Source: Bacteroidota bacterium (lineage in GTDB: Bacteria > Bacteroidota > Bacteroidia > Chitinophagales > Chitinophagaceae). From it: a DNA stretch of 6,120 bases. Shown piece by piece: positions 1-4,501 of the stretch. The stretch covers positions 1 through 6,120 of the forward strand of contig JAEVYV010000372.1 in assembly GCA_023392575.1 (NCBI GenBank). The letters run 5' to 3'. The first letter of the stretch is position 1; each line of letters opens with the position of its first letter. The notes under the pieces were generated by a model that saw only the letters and a program-made list of their open reading frames with translations, searched no databases and had not been told where the DNA came from. A program made the position numbers and the translations under genes.

Positions 1-852
1 GTGAAAAGGCAGGTGGGGGAAATCCTGGCCTTTGTCATGAACCCCATGAATGGCTTAACGCGGATTACTTCGGGCAAGTGGGGTAAGCTGCAGTCCGGTG
101 TGTACGACTCCTCTGCGGTCAGCGCCGAATTTGATATAGGTCTGCGCCGGTTCAATACCGAAAATACCACTGTGGAAAAGGGCCGGATGGGTTTGTATAC
201 CAGGGTAAAGCTTTTATACGGCCACCCTCATGAAAACTATCAAACGCCATTCAGCAATATTTTGATCAATGCCGAATTTGGGCAGGACGACAGCACCCTG
301 CTCAACACCCTGAATGTGTATGGCACATTGGCGGGCTGGGAACTTTCGGCGGGGGAAAAAGGCCGGCATTTGGCCATCGTGTCGGCTAACTATGATTTTA
401 TTCAGAACAATGCGTTTTTTTACGGCGGGCAAAGCGTGAAGGCCGATCTGTTCTCGGAATACAAACTGGGCCGGGGAATTGCCCTCAATACCTCGGTTGG
501 AATGGGGCCGGTGGTGCTGGCCGCAGTGCCTGATAAATATTTGTACAAGGGCCGGAATTATGACTATACATCGGGGCTAAGCCTGCTGGGCGGCTGCGGA
601 CTGAACATCGGCAATAAGCTTTTGCTGTCGATTGATTACAGAGGCAATTGGCTGCATACCATCAACGGCAACCCATCGCATTATTTTTTGCAGGTGGTGC
701 AAAGCGAGATCCGGTATGTGGTGCATGCGGGTTTTTCCCTTTCGGCCGAATCGGGGCACTTCACCTTAAACGGAAATTATAAAAGCCTGGAAGATGTGCG
801 AAACAAATATTCCTACCTCAGGATGTCGGCCAAATATTCGGTAAACCTTTAA
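1..852 (+). CDS. C-terminal part of a DUF3943-like outer-membrane beta-barrel protein (5' truncated)
   Basis: The frame is open from the first base of the window to the TAA at 850-852, so the gene very probably starts upstream; the GTG at position 1 is only the window edge. The visible 283 residues begin with NPMNGLTRITSGKW (residues 14-27), which resembles the 'NPxxGLxR' segment of DUF3943 membrane proteins. The rest is a run of alternating polar/hydrophobic stretches rich in Tyr, Gly and Asn (for example SANYDFIQNNAFFYGG and LLLSIDYRGNWL), typical of amphipathic strands of an outer-membrane barrel. It ends in KYSVNL, an alternating final-strand pattern, though not with the usual terminal Phe. 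The N-terminal signal peptide and first domain would lie outside the window. The molecular function of DUF3943 proteins is unknown to me. The gene converges on 876-1127 with a 23-bp gap. I am fairly sure of barrel/envelope location and moderately sure of the family. Confidence 0.75.
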   Translation: MKRQVGEILAFVMNPMNGLTRITSGKWGKLQSGVYDSSAVSAEFDIGLRRFNTENTTVEKGRMGLYTRVKLLYGHPHENYQTPFSNILINAEFGQDDSTLLNTLNVYGTLAGWELSAGEKGRHLAIVSANYDFIQNNAFFYGGQSVKADLFSEYKLGRGIALNTSVGMGPVVLAAVPDKYLYKGRNYDYTSGLSLLGGCGLNIGNKLLLSIDYRGNWLHTINGNPSHYFLQVVQSEIRYVVHAGFSLSAESGHFTLNGNYKSLEDVRNKYSYLRMSAKYSVNL

Positions 853-875
853 CCGCTCCTTCCGGCGCCGGCAAT

Positions 876-1127
876 CTATCGCTCCATGAATTTGCGGAAC
901 CCTTCATAGCGTATCACTTTGTACGCAAAAAGCAATACGCCGGTTGCTTTTATAAGGGTTGCCGCCACCAGCACTCCATAGGCATGGCTGCTGTGGGCGG
1001 TTTTTAATAAGCCTCCGGCAAAGTCAAGGCAAAAGCCCAGGGCAATTAAAAGGATGGTGTGCTTTGCTTTCACGCGGTATCTGTTTTCTCCAATAATATC
1101 CATTTCTCCACAAATCCAGTCAGTCAT
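876..1127 (-). CDS. Small two-helix membrane protein, GldL-like
   Basis: This encodes an 83-aa protein with a short polar N-terminus (about residues 1-22), a first membrane segment at about 24-42 (from HTILLIALGF), a short loop containing KTAHSSHA, a second membrane segment at about 50-72, and a basic tail ending FRKFMER. The pattern 'G-x-L-x-K-x-x-H-x-x-x-A' between two hydrophobic helices resembles the membrane part of GldL, the gliding/type 9 secretion motor subunit, and many short GldL-like proteins of Bacteroidota. The large cytoplasmic domain of true GldL is absent, so a motor role should not be assumed. The frame is open up to 1265, but the ATG at 1127-1125 is chosen because it overlaps the stop of the 30-aa gene (ATGA) and because the extra 46 residues look non-coding. 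A further ATG at 1103-1101 preceded by GGAGAA is a possible shorter start (75 aa). It is likely co-expressed with the 30-aa gene. Confidence 0.7.
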   Translation of the reverse strand: MTDWICGEMDIIGENRYRVKAKHTILLIALGFCLDFAGGLLKTAHSSHAYGVLVAATLIKATGVLLFAYKVIRYEGFRKFMER

Positions 1128-1216
1128 TTTTTCCGCCAGGCCTTTTGCACCATAAAGTAGGCCAGTGCACTGCCTGCAGCGCAAACCGCCAGGGCCAAAA
1201 TGATCCGGGTGAGCAT
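1124..1216 (-). CDS. 30-aa single-helix membrane protein
   Basis: An ATG at 1216-1214 opens a 30-codon frame ending in TGA at 1126-1124. The product starts MLTRIILALAVCAAGSALAY and continues FMVQKAWRKK. It is one hydrophobic helix (about residues 4-22) followed by a strongly basic tail, so it should be an inner-membrane peptide with the tail in the cytoplasm by the positive-inside rule. It contains a Cys but no proper lipobox. The stop overlaps the start of the 83-aa gene as ATGA, the classic arrangement for translational coupling. There is no other in-frame start; a TAA lies ten codons upstream (1246-1244), and no Shine-Dalgarno is visible. I do not recognise a family. The membrane character and the exact stop/start overlap favour a real gene over chance, but its length makes this uncertain. 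Confidence 0.55.
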   Translation of the reverse strand: MLTRIILALAVCAAGSALAYFMVQKAWRKK

Positions 1217-1401
1217 GGTAAACCAGTTTAATTGTTTTGCAAGTTACACTTCCTTGGCTAAGCATGGTGCCCTTTCGGGATGCAGCTAGAAAGCGTTTGG
1301 TTTAGCGTTTGGGGGCAGACAGCCGGCCTGATTGCTGGCGGCCCTGGTTGGCGCTGCGCTTTGATTTTGAGCAAGCTTTTTAGCAGGGTAGGAAACAATG
1401 A

Positions 1402-1432
1402 AAAAACCCTTACCAAAACGATAAGGGTTTTT
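1402..1432. terminator. Bidirectional rho-independent terminator
   Basis: AAAAACCCTTA (1402-1412) and TAAGGGTTTTT (1422-1432) form a perfect 11-bp stem with a 9-nt loop. It is flanked by T-rich sequence on the plus strand (GTTTTTCT) and by a run of six Ts on the minus strand, so it can work both ways. No plus-strand gene ends nearby. On the minus strand it lies about 170 nt after the 145-aa gene and would insulate it from the small membrane-protein pair. Confidence 0.8.
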
Positions 1433-1481
1433 GTTTTTCTCTTCCCAAAGGGATGATTTTACTGACACCTGGCAGCTGTGG

Positions 1482-1556
1482 AAGTCAACATGACTTTGTC
1501 AAAAACCATTATTCCGTGAACCAAAACTGATTGTTGAATAGCCGACTTTTGACAAA
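1482..1556. repeat. Cluster of TGAC/GTCA inverted repeats
   Basis: AAGTCA-ACA-TGACTT (1482-1496) is a perfect 6-bp inverted repeat. It overlaps TGAC-TTT-GTCA (1491-1501), another small palindrome. TTTGTCAAAA (1495-1504) is repeated in inverted form as TTTTGACAAA (1547-1556). In the minus-strand transcript of the 145-aa gene these could fold into 3' trailer hairpins; as DNA they resemble spaced binding half-sites. Neither role is shown. Confidence 0.45.
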
Positions 1557-1601
1557 TTCCCGTTGAGTTATGTATAGGGCCACCAAAACGTCAACCTGCT
1601 C

Positions 1602-2039
1602 TTAGTAGGCTTCGGCTTCAGAACGTTCCCAAATGGTATTGTCTGTGGCCTTCACCTGCATGGTCCCATTGGATGTTAGGGTTACATTCTTCAGGGTGTA
1701 CATGCCTGATTTCAGTTCCGAAGGCACTGTCAGACCTTCTACTTTTACCTGAGCCGGAATGTTTCCGCCATCGCCCGTGCAAAGGGTTTCCAAAACCTCA
1801 ATGGACTTCATGGGGCAGAAGTACAAGACCATTTTGCCGTAGGAGCTTTCCAGACGAACCGGCGAAATGTTGGCCGTAACCGTTTGGCCATGGGTCATTT
1901 TTTCTTCCTTCATGCGTTGCTGAAGAACGTGGGGTTGGGAATAAGACGTAGTGATTACAGGTGTAGGCTGACCTGATTCAGAAGCTTGTCCTTTTGCACC
2001 AAAAAGATTGCTGAAAAAGGAGCTTTGTTCTCTTTTCAT
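1602..2039 (-). CDS. Orphan 145-aa protein of unknown function
   Basis: I do not recognise this protein. It has a polar, Ser/Gln/Pro-rich N-terminus (residues 1-47, starting MKREQSSFFSNLFGAKGQ) with no signal peptide or membrane segment. A compact, probably beta-rich domain follows (about 49-136), with strand-like stretches such as GQTVTANISPVRL, YGKMVLYFCP, AQVKVEGL and GTMQVKATDNTIWE. There are two cysteines (C75, C87), too few for a metal site on their own. Predicted location is cytoplasmic. The ATG at 2039-2037 is the only start that includes the whole frame; it has no Shine-Dalgarno but an A/T-rich leader, normal for Bacteroidota. The gene stands alone, with long non-coding DNA on both sides, which suggests its own transcription unit (see promoter candidates at 2103-2131 and 2284-2316). 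Consistent sequence character over the full length supports a real gene. Confidence 0.7.
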   Translation of the reverse strand: MKREQSSFFSNLFGAKGQASESGQPTPVITTSYSQPHVLQQRMKEEKMTHGQTVTANISPVRLESSYGKMVLYFCPMKSIEVLETLCTGDGGNIPAQVKVEGLTVPSELKSGMYTLKNVTLTSNGTMQVKATDNTIWERSEAEAY

Positions 2040-2102
2040 AACTGTGAATTTTTAAAGTGACTGAATTAGAAAAGCACTATGGATTGTATTCTAGTCCCAT
2101 TT

Positions 2103-2131
2103 CAAATCATAGACGCTACGCCTGTTTCCAA
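2103..2131 (-). promoter_or_regulatory. Candidate -33/-7 promoter of the 145-aa gene
   Basis: On the minus strand TTG (2131-2129), a 17-nt spacer and TATGATTTG (2111-2103) lie about 64 nt before the ATG. The -7 element has one extra base compared with TAnnTTTG, but it also contains TATGAT, a sigma70-like hexamer. The predicted leader is about 55-60 nt. Confidence 0.35.
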
Positions 2132-2283
2132 TAAATAAATTAACTCTTTAACAGAATGGTCGTTTGTTTCTTATGTCCAGTTATATTCTATGAAGTAATT
2201 TTCAAAAGGTTTGATGCCTGACTCTGCTAACAACGGAAATGGAGCTAAAATAAATGAGATAACATTCTATACAACCGTTAAGA

Positions 2284-2316
2284 CAAAGATAGGATTTACA
2301 GTGCTGCCCCGAACAA
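2284..2316 (-). promoter_or_regulatory. Candidate -33/-7 promoter with perfect -7 element
   Basis: The minus strand reads TATCTTTG (2291-2284), an exact match to the Bacteroidota TAnnTTTG element, with TTG at 2316-2314 and a 22-nt spacer. Transcription would start near 2277, giving a leader of roughly 240 nt to the 145-aa gene. An inverted repeat (2329-2358) lies directly upstream, where an activator could bind. Confidence 0.4.
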
Positions 2317-2328
2317 TATAATTTAATG

Positions 2329-2358
2329 TTGCGCAAATATTTTGCTGTTTGTGCGCAA
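2329..2358. repeat. TTGCGCA/TGCGCAA inverted repeat
   Basis: TTGCGCA (2329-2335) and TGCGCAA (2352-2358) form a perfect 7-bp stem, extendable by AA/TT with one bulged G. Six Ts follow at 2361-2366, so on the plus strand it looks like a rho-independent terminator, although no plus-strand gene precedes it. As DNA it is a dyad just upstream of the 2284-2316 promoter candidate. Confidence 0.45.
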
Positions 2359-2448
2359 GATTTTTTGCCCTGGGATGGGGCTGAAATTGGCCGGTCTTGC
2401 TGATCATTTTGTCCTCGTAAAACAACCACGCGGGCAGTGCCCTGCACG

Positions 2449-2502
2449 AAACAGCTTTTTTGCTATTTTTTATGAAGAGATGCAGAGCTTTAAAAGCTGT
2501 TT
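2449..2502. repeat. AAACAGCTTTT/AAAAGCTGTTT inverted repeat
   Basis: AAACAGCTTTT (2449-2459) and AAAAGCTGTTT (2492-2502) are perfect 11-bp inverted copies, 32 nt apart. The right arm also overlaps a local near-palindrome, AGCTTT-A-AAAGCT (2486-2498), so two alternative folds compete. Role unknown. Confidence 0.4.
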
Positions 2503-2830
2503 TTCTGCTATGCACAGGAATAGAATCGTTAGATGTTCATTGGTAAAAACAAAGCATGTGTAAAACTTTTGGGAAAGGCTGCAAAGGTTTTGCATCCAAA
2601 CAGGTTTCAGTTCAACAGGCGTTCATGCACACGGCCTGCGGCCGGCATATTAAAAATAATTGTCCGGGGATTTGTTGGTATAAAACAATGGGACTTCCCT
2701 TCTTTTCAAAAACTCATAAGCGGATTGGAAAATGAAGAATGAAGCAGCAGCAGAAGCGTGTTGATTGAATAATGAGGCTGATACCATTCAGGCCAAGGAT
2801 TCAACAAAGCCGCAGACTTGTTTTCAAAAT

Positions 2831-2860
2831 AAAAAACCGGAAGATCACTCCCGGTTTTTT
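2831..2860. terminator. Rho-independent terminator after the PhnA-like gene
   Basis: AAAAAACCGG (2831-2840) and CCGGTTTTTT (2851-2860) form a perfect 10-bp stem around a 10-nt loop, 21 bp past the stop of the PhnA-like gene. The A run becomes a six-U tail in the minus-strand transcript. The plus strand also carries a T-rich tail, so it may act in both directions. Confidence 0.85.
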
Positions 2861-2881
2861 ATTTGTTTTTGTTGCAGCAGA

Positions 2882-3466
2882 TCAGCTTCCCTGCTTCCGT
2901 ACGTATTTTGTCAAAATCACGATCAACTGTCCTTCTATTCTTCCTTCAATCTGTTCGGTATTGTCGGGCACCAGGCGAATGTTTCGGATCACCGTTCCCA
3001 GCTTGGCATTAAGCGTAGAGCCTTTTACATCCAGCGATTTGGTGAGGACCACGGTATCGCCGTTTTGCAGCAGGGCGCCATAGGCATCCTTGTGCAGCTC
3101 CACACTGCTATCGTTTTCATTATCACCGGTAGCTTTGGCCCAGGCCAGTTTTTCCTCATCCAGGTACAGCATATCCAGGTTGTCGGCGGCCCAGCTTTCA
3201 TCACGCAAGCGGTTCAGCATGCGCCAGGCTACTACCTGTACGCCCGGCACTTCGCTCCACATGGTTTCGGATAAAACCTTCCAGTGAGTGCTGTCCAGCT
3301 CTTCCTTTTTTTCTACCTGGGCCCGGCATTTGGCGCAAGCCATCAGGCAGTTGTCTTCGGTTCTGCCGTCCTGAGGTGGCACTTCGTAAAGCTGTACATC
3401 GTTATCCGATCCGCAGAGTTCACACTTGTTGCCGCTCCTTTTGAGCAGTACGTCTTCCAGTTTCAT
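2882..3466 (-). CDS. phnA: PhnA/YjdM-family zinc-ribbon protein
   Basis: A 194-aa protein with the two-part layout of the PhnA family. The N-terminal zinc ribbon has paired cysteines C15-x2-C18 (CELC) and C44-x2-C47 (CAKC), expected to bind one zinc. The C-terminal PhnA domain (about 126-191) carries the family signature GDTVVLTKSLDVKGSTL (136-152) and IRNIRLV (160-166). The middle (about 55-125) is acidic and Trp-rich. Despite the name, which comes from E. coli phn locus position, family members are not established phosphonate enzymes; the true role is unclear. The ATG at 3466-3464 is preferred over the frame's first ATG at 3532, because the family usually begins 'MxLexxLxxRxxxxCELC' and GGA lies 6 nt before it. 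In the C-terminal domain the usual 'ECKI' reads EGRI, losing a commonly seen Cys. A promoter and a dyad lie upstream and a terminator downstream, so it can be a single-gene unit at the end of the minus-strand series. Confidence 0.9.
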   Translation of the reverse strand: MKLEDVLLKRSGNKCELCGSDNDVQLYEVPPQDGRTEDNCLMACAKCRAQVEKKEELDSTHWKVLSETMWSEVPGVQVVAWRMLNRLRDESWAADNLDMLYLDEEKLAWAKATGDNENDSSVELHKDAYGALLQNGDTVVLTKSLDVKGSTLNAKLGTVIRNIRLVPDNTEQIEGRIEGQLIVILTKYVRKQGS

Positions 3467-3485
3467 AGTCGTTCCATTTAAGCGA

Positions 3486-3516
3486 CGAAGGTAACGATTG
3501 GCTTTTATTACCTGAA
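3486..3516 (-). promoter_or_regulatory. Candidate promoter of the PhnA-like gene
   Basis: The minus strand has TACCTTCG (3493-3486), one base from TAnnTTTG, with TTC in place of TTG at 3516-3514 and a 20-nt spacer. Transcription would begin near 3479, leaving a leader of about 13 nt before the ATG at 3466. Its position inside the longer frame also argues for the 3466 start. Confidence 0.45.
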
Positions 3517-3542
3517 TGGCCGGAAGCTTCAAGCCGATCAGG
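3511..3542. repeat. 32-bp imperfect dyad overlapping the phnA-like -33 region
   Basis: The sequence is symmetric about GAAGCTTC (3523-3530): CCTGA (3511-3515) pairs with TCAGG (3538-3542), and GGC (3518-3520) with GCC (3533-3535). In all, 12 of 16 positions per half are complementary. No T run follows on either strand, so it is a poor terminator. Its position over the -33 region fits an operator better. Confidence 0.5.
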
Positions 3543-3565
3543 AGTATTTGCTGTTACCATCCGGT

Positions 3566-4402
3566 TCAGTCAAACGATAACTCTAACTGTACCTCTGAAA
3601 TGGCTGTGGATGGAGGTGCTGGGCAGTCATCTTTTTTTGCCTGAACATGATACAGCGCCGTTTGTTCAAACCGGGAAGCTACTACAATGTGGGTATCACG
3701 GGTATGCTGGTTAAAAAGTTCCAAAACCCGGTCCGGGCAATTGTTGTTTTTGGAAAGGTGAGAAAGGATGAGGTGTGTCATAAACGGAGGCCTGTGCTTT
3801 TTAAAAAGTTCCAGGGCTTGTTTGTTGGAGAGGTGTCCTTTCTCGCCGCGGATGCGCTGTTTCAAATAAAACGGATAGTTGCCCTGGTCCAGCATTTCAT
3901 CATCGTAATTGGCTTCCAGAAAGGCGGCATGGCATTGACTGAAATGCCGGATCACATGCTGACAAGGCAGACCTATGTCGGTAAATACACCGATCTTAAC
4001 TTCTTTTCCGGCAACAATAAAACTATAGGGGTCTGCAGCATCGTGAAACTTAGGGAAGGCCGTAACGCTTAGATCGCCAATGCTAATGGGTTGATAGGCT
4101 GTAAAGGATTGTACGGTGTGGTTGTCCAGATAAAGCCGGCCATATTGCAGGGCCGGTGCCGTAATGTAAACCGGCAATTGGTATTTTTTTACCAGGGAAT
4201 GAATTCCGCGGATGTGATCGGAATGTTCGTGGGAAACAAAAATGGCTTTCACCTTCGACATGGAGAGGCCAAGCCGCTTCATGCGTTTTTCTGTTTCTCT
4301 GCAGGAAATGCCGGCATCGATCAGAACCGCTTCTTTTTCATTGCCGATATAATAACAGTTGCCATTGCTGCCCGAGGCGATGGATGCGGTGAATAATGAC
4401 AT
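3566..4402 (-). CDS. YycJ/WalJ-type MBL-fold metallo-hydrolase
   Basis: A 278-aa cytoplasmic metallo-beta-lactamase-fold protein. The metal-binding motif is HEHSDH (H58, H60, D62, H63). Further likely ligands are H120 in KFHDAADP, D142 in FTDIG, and H215 in LILSHLS. ASGSNGN near the N-terminus (9-15), EANYD (163-167) and GHLSN (189-193) fit the YycJ/WalJ subgroup, which is placed near nucleases of the MBL fold; a DNA exonuclease-type role is possible but not proven here. Length fits the family (roughly 260-270 aa). The frame extends to a GTG at 4492, but the ATG at 4402-4400 is chosen because the family begins 'MSLxxxxLASGSxGN', and the extra 30 residues do not resemble the fold. No Shine-Dalgarno is present. 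It lies 99 bp after the TPR-like gene and 99 bp before the PhnA-like gene, on the same strand. The tail (about 254-278), ending QLELSFD, is specific to this group or organism. Confidence 0.92.
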   Translation of the reverse strand: MSLFTASIASGSNGNCYYIGNEKEAVLIDAGISCRETEKRMKRLGLSMSKVKAIFVSHEHSDHIRGIHSLVKKYQLPVYITAPALQYGRLYLDNHTVQSFTAYQPISIGDLSVTAFPKFHDAADPYSFIVAGKEVKIGVFTDIGLPCQHVIRHFSQCHAAFLEANYDDEMLDQGNYPFYLKQRIRGEKGHLSNKQALELFKKHRPPFMTHLILSHLSKNNNCPDRVLELFNQHTRDTHIVVASRFEQTALYHVQAKKDDCPAPPSTAISEVQLELSFD

Positions 4403-4410
4403 AGGAGGAG

Positions 4411-4444
4411 CAAAGAAATTTCTTTTTTGCCAAAACCCCGCAAA
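4411..4444 (-). promoter_or_regulatory. Weak candidate promoter of the MBL-fold gene
   Basis: On the minus strand TTTG (4444-4441), a 22-nt spacer and TTTCTTTG (4418-4411, one base from TAnnTTTG) end 8 nt before the ATG. The transcript would be almost leaderless. The 4403-4501 gap also holds a GCCGG-GG-CCGGC hairpin (4452-4463) without a T run, so read-through from the upstream gene is equally possible. Confidence 0.3.
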
Positions 4445-4501
4445 GGATTGGGCCGGGGCCGGCACAAAGTGGTTAAATACCCTTTTGCCCACGGCCGCTG
4501 C

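Larger units (their letters stand above)
1217..1601. other. Gene-free stretch with a terminator and TGAC repeats
   Basis: No convincing gene is seen. Short open frames exist on both strands (a 58-aa plus-strand frame from about 1275 and a 60-aa minus-strand frame at 1286-1468), but both read straight through the perfect terminator hairpin at 1402-1432 and have no recognisable protein character. The left part (1266-1400) is G/C-richer, with imperfect GCCGGC/GCTGGC inverted repeats around 1320-1340. The right part (1440-1600) is A/T-richer and carries the TGAC/GTCA repeat cluster. Relative to the minus-strand genes, this is the 3' trailer of the 145-aa gene followed by the leader of the small membrane-protein pair. 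A TAACTTGC at about 1239-1246 is only a weak match to TAnnTTTG. Confidence 0.6.
2040..2881. other. 842-bp non-coding stretch with hairpins
   Basis: No supported gene. The open frames here (60-82 codons) have no domain, no plausible start context and mutually conflicting overlaps. Positions 2040-2340 are clearly A/T-rich and hold minus-strand promoter candidates. Positions 2329-2643 hold several hairpin-forming repeats: 2329-2358; GGGC-AGT-GCCC (2432-2442); the 11-bp pair 2449-2459/2492-2502; TGCAAA-GGT-TTTGCA (2580-2594); and GGCC-TGC-GGCC (2633-2643). Positions 2644-2830 show nothing but a short AGC-rich run near 2743-2756. The terminator at 2831-2860 closes the region. It could be plain spacer, a decayed gene or a site for a small RNA. 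Confidence 0.5.

Noticed and set aside
862..871. CCGGCGCCGG palindrome between the convergent genes
   Set aside because: A perfect 10-bp palindrome leaves no loop and has no T run, so it is not a credible terminator.
1128..1265. 46-residue N-terminal extension of the GldL-like gene to an ATG at 1265
   Set aside because: The extra residues look non-coding, and the same DNA encodes a better candidate, the 30-aa membrane peptide, in another frame, ending at the 1127 ATG.
1398..1424. Micro-ORF MKKPLPKR inside the terminator stem with AGGAAAC just before the ATG
   Set aside because: It looks like a leader peptide and attenuator, but no plus-strand gene follows; the A-rich stem itself explains the Lys codons.
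1286..1468. 60-aa minus-strand open frame, and a 58-aa plus-strand frame over the same DNA
   Set aside because: Both run through the perfect terminator at 1402-1432 and show no domain or coding character.
2377..2384. GGGGCTGA resembling the 5' end of tmRNA
   Set aside because: The following bases do not match tmRNA, and no tRNA-like 3' end with GGTTCRA is found downstream.
2342..2742. Two overlapping plus-strand open frames of 73 and 69 aa
   Set aside because: No start context, no domain, mutually overlapping, and in DNA full of hairpin repeats; consistent with chance frames.
2765..3274. 169-aa plus-strand open frame
   Set aside because: It crosses the terminator and is antisense to the well-supported PhnA-like gene; the protein shows no domain.
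3647..4396. Long plus-strand open frames opposite the MBL-fold gene (141 and 101 aa)
   Set aside because: They are antisense shadows of a gene with clear metal-binding motifs.
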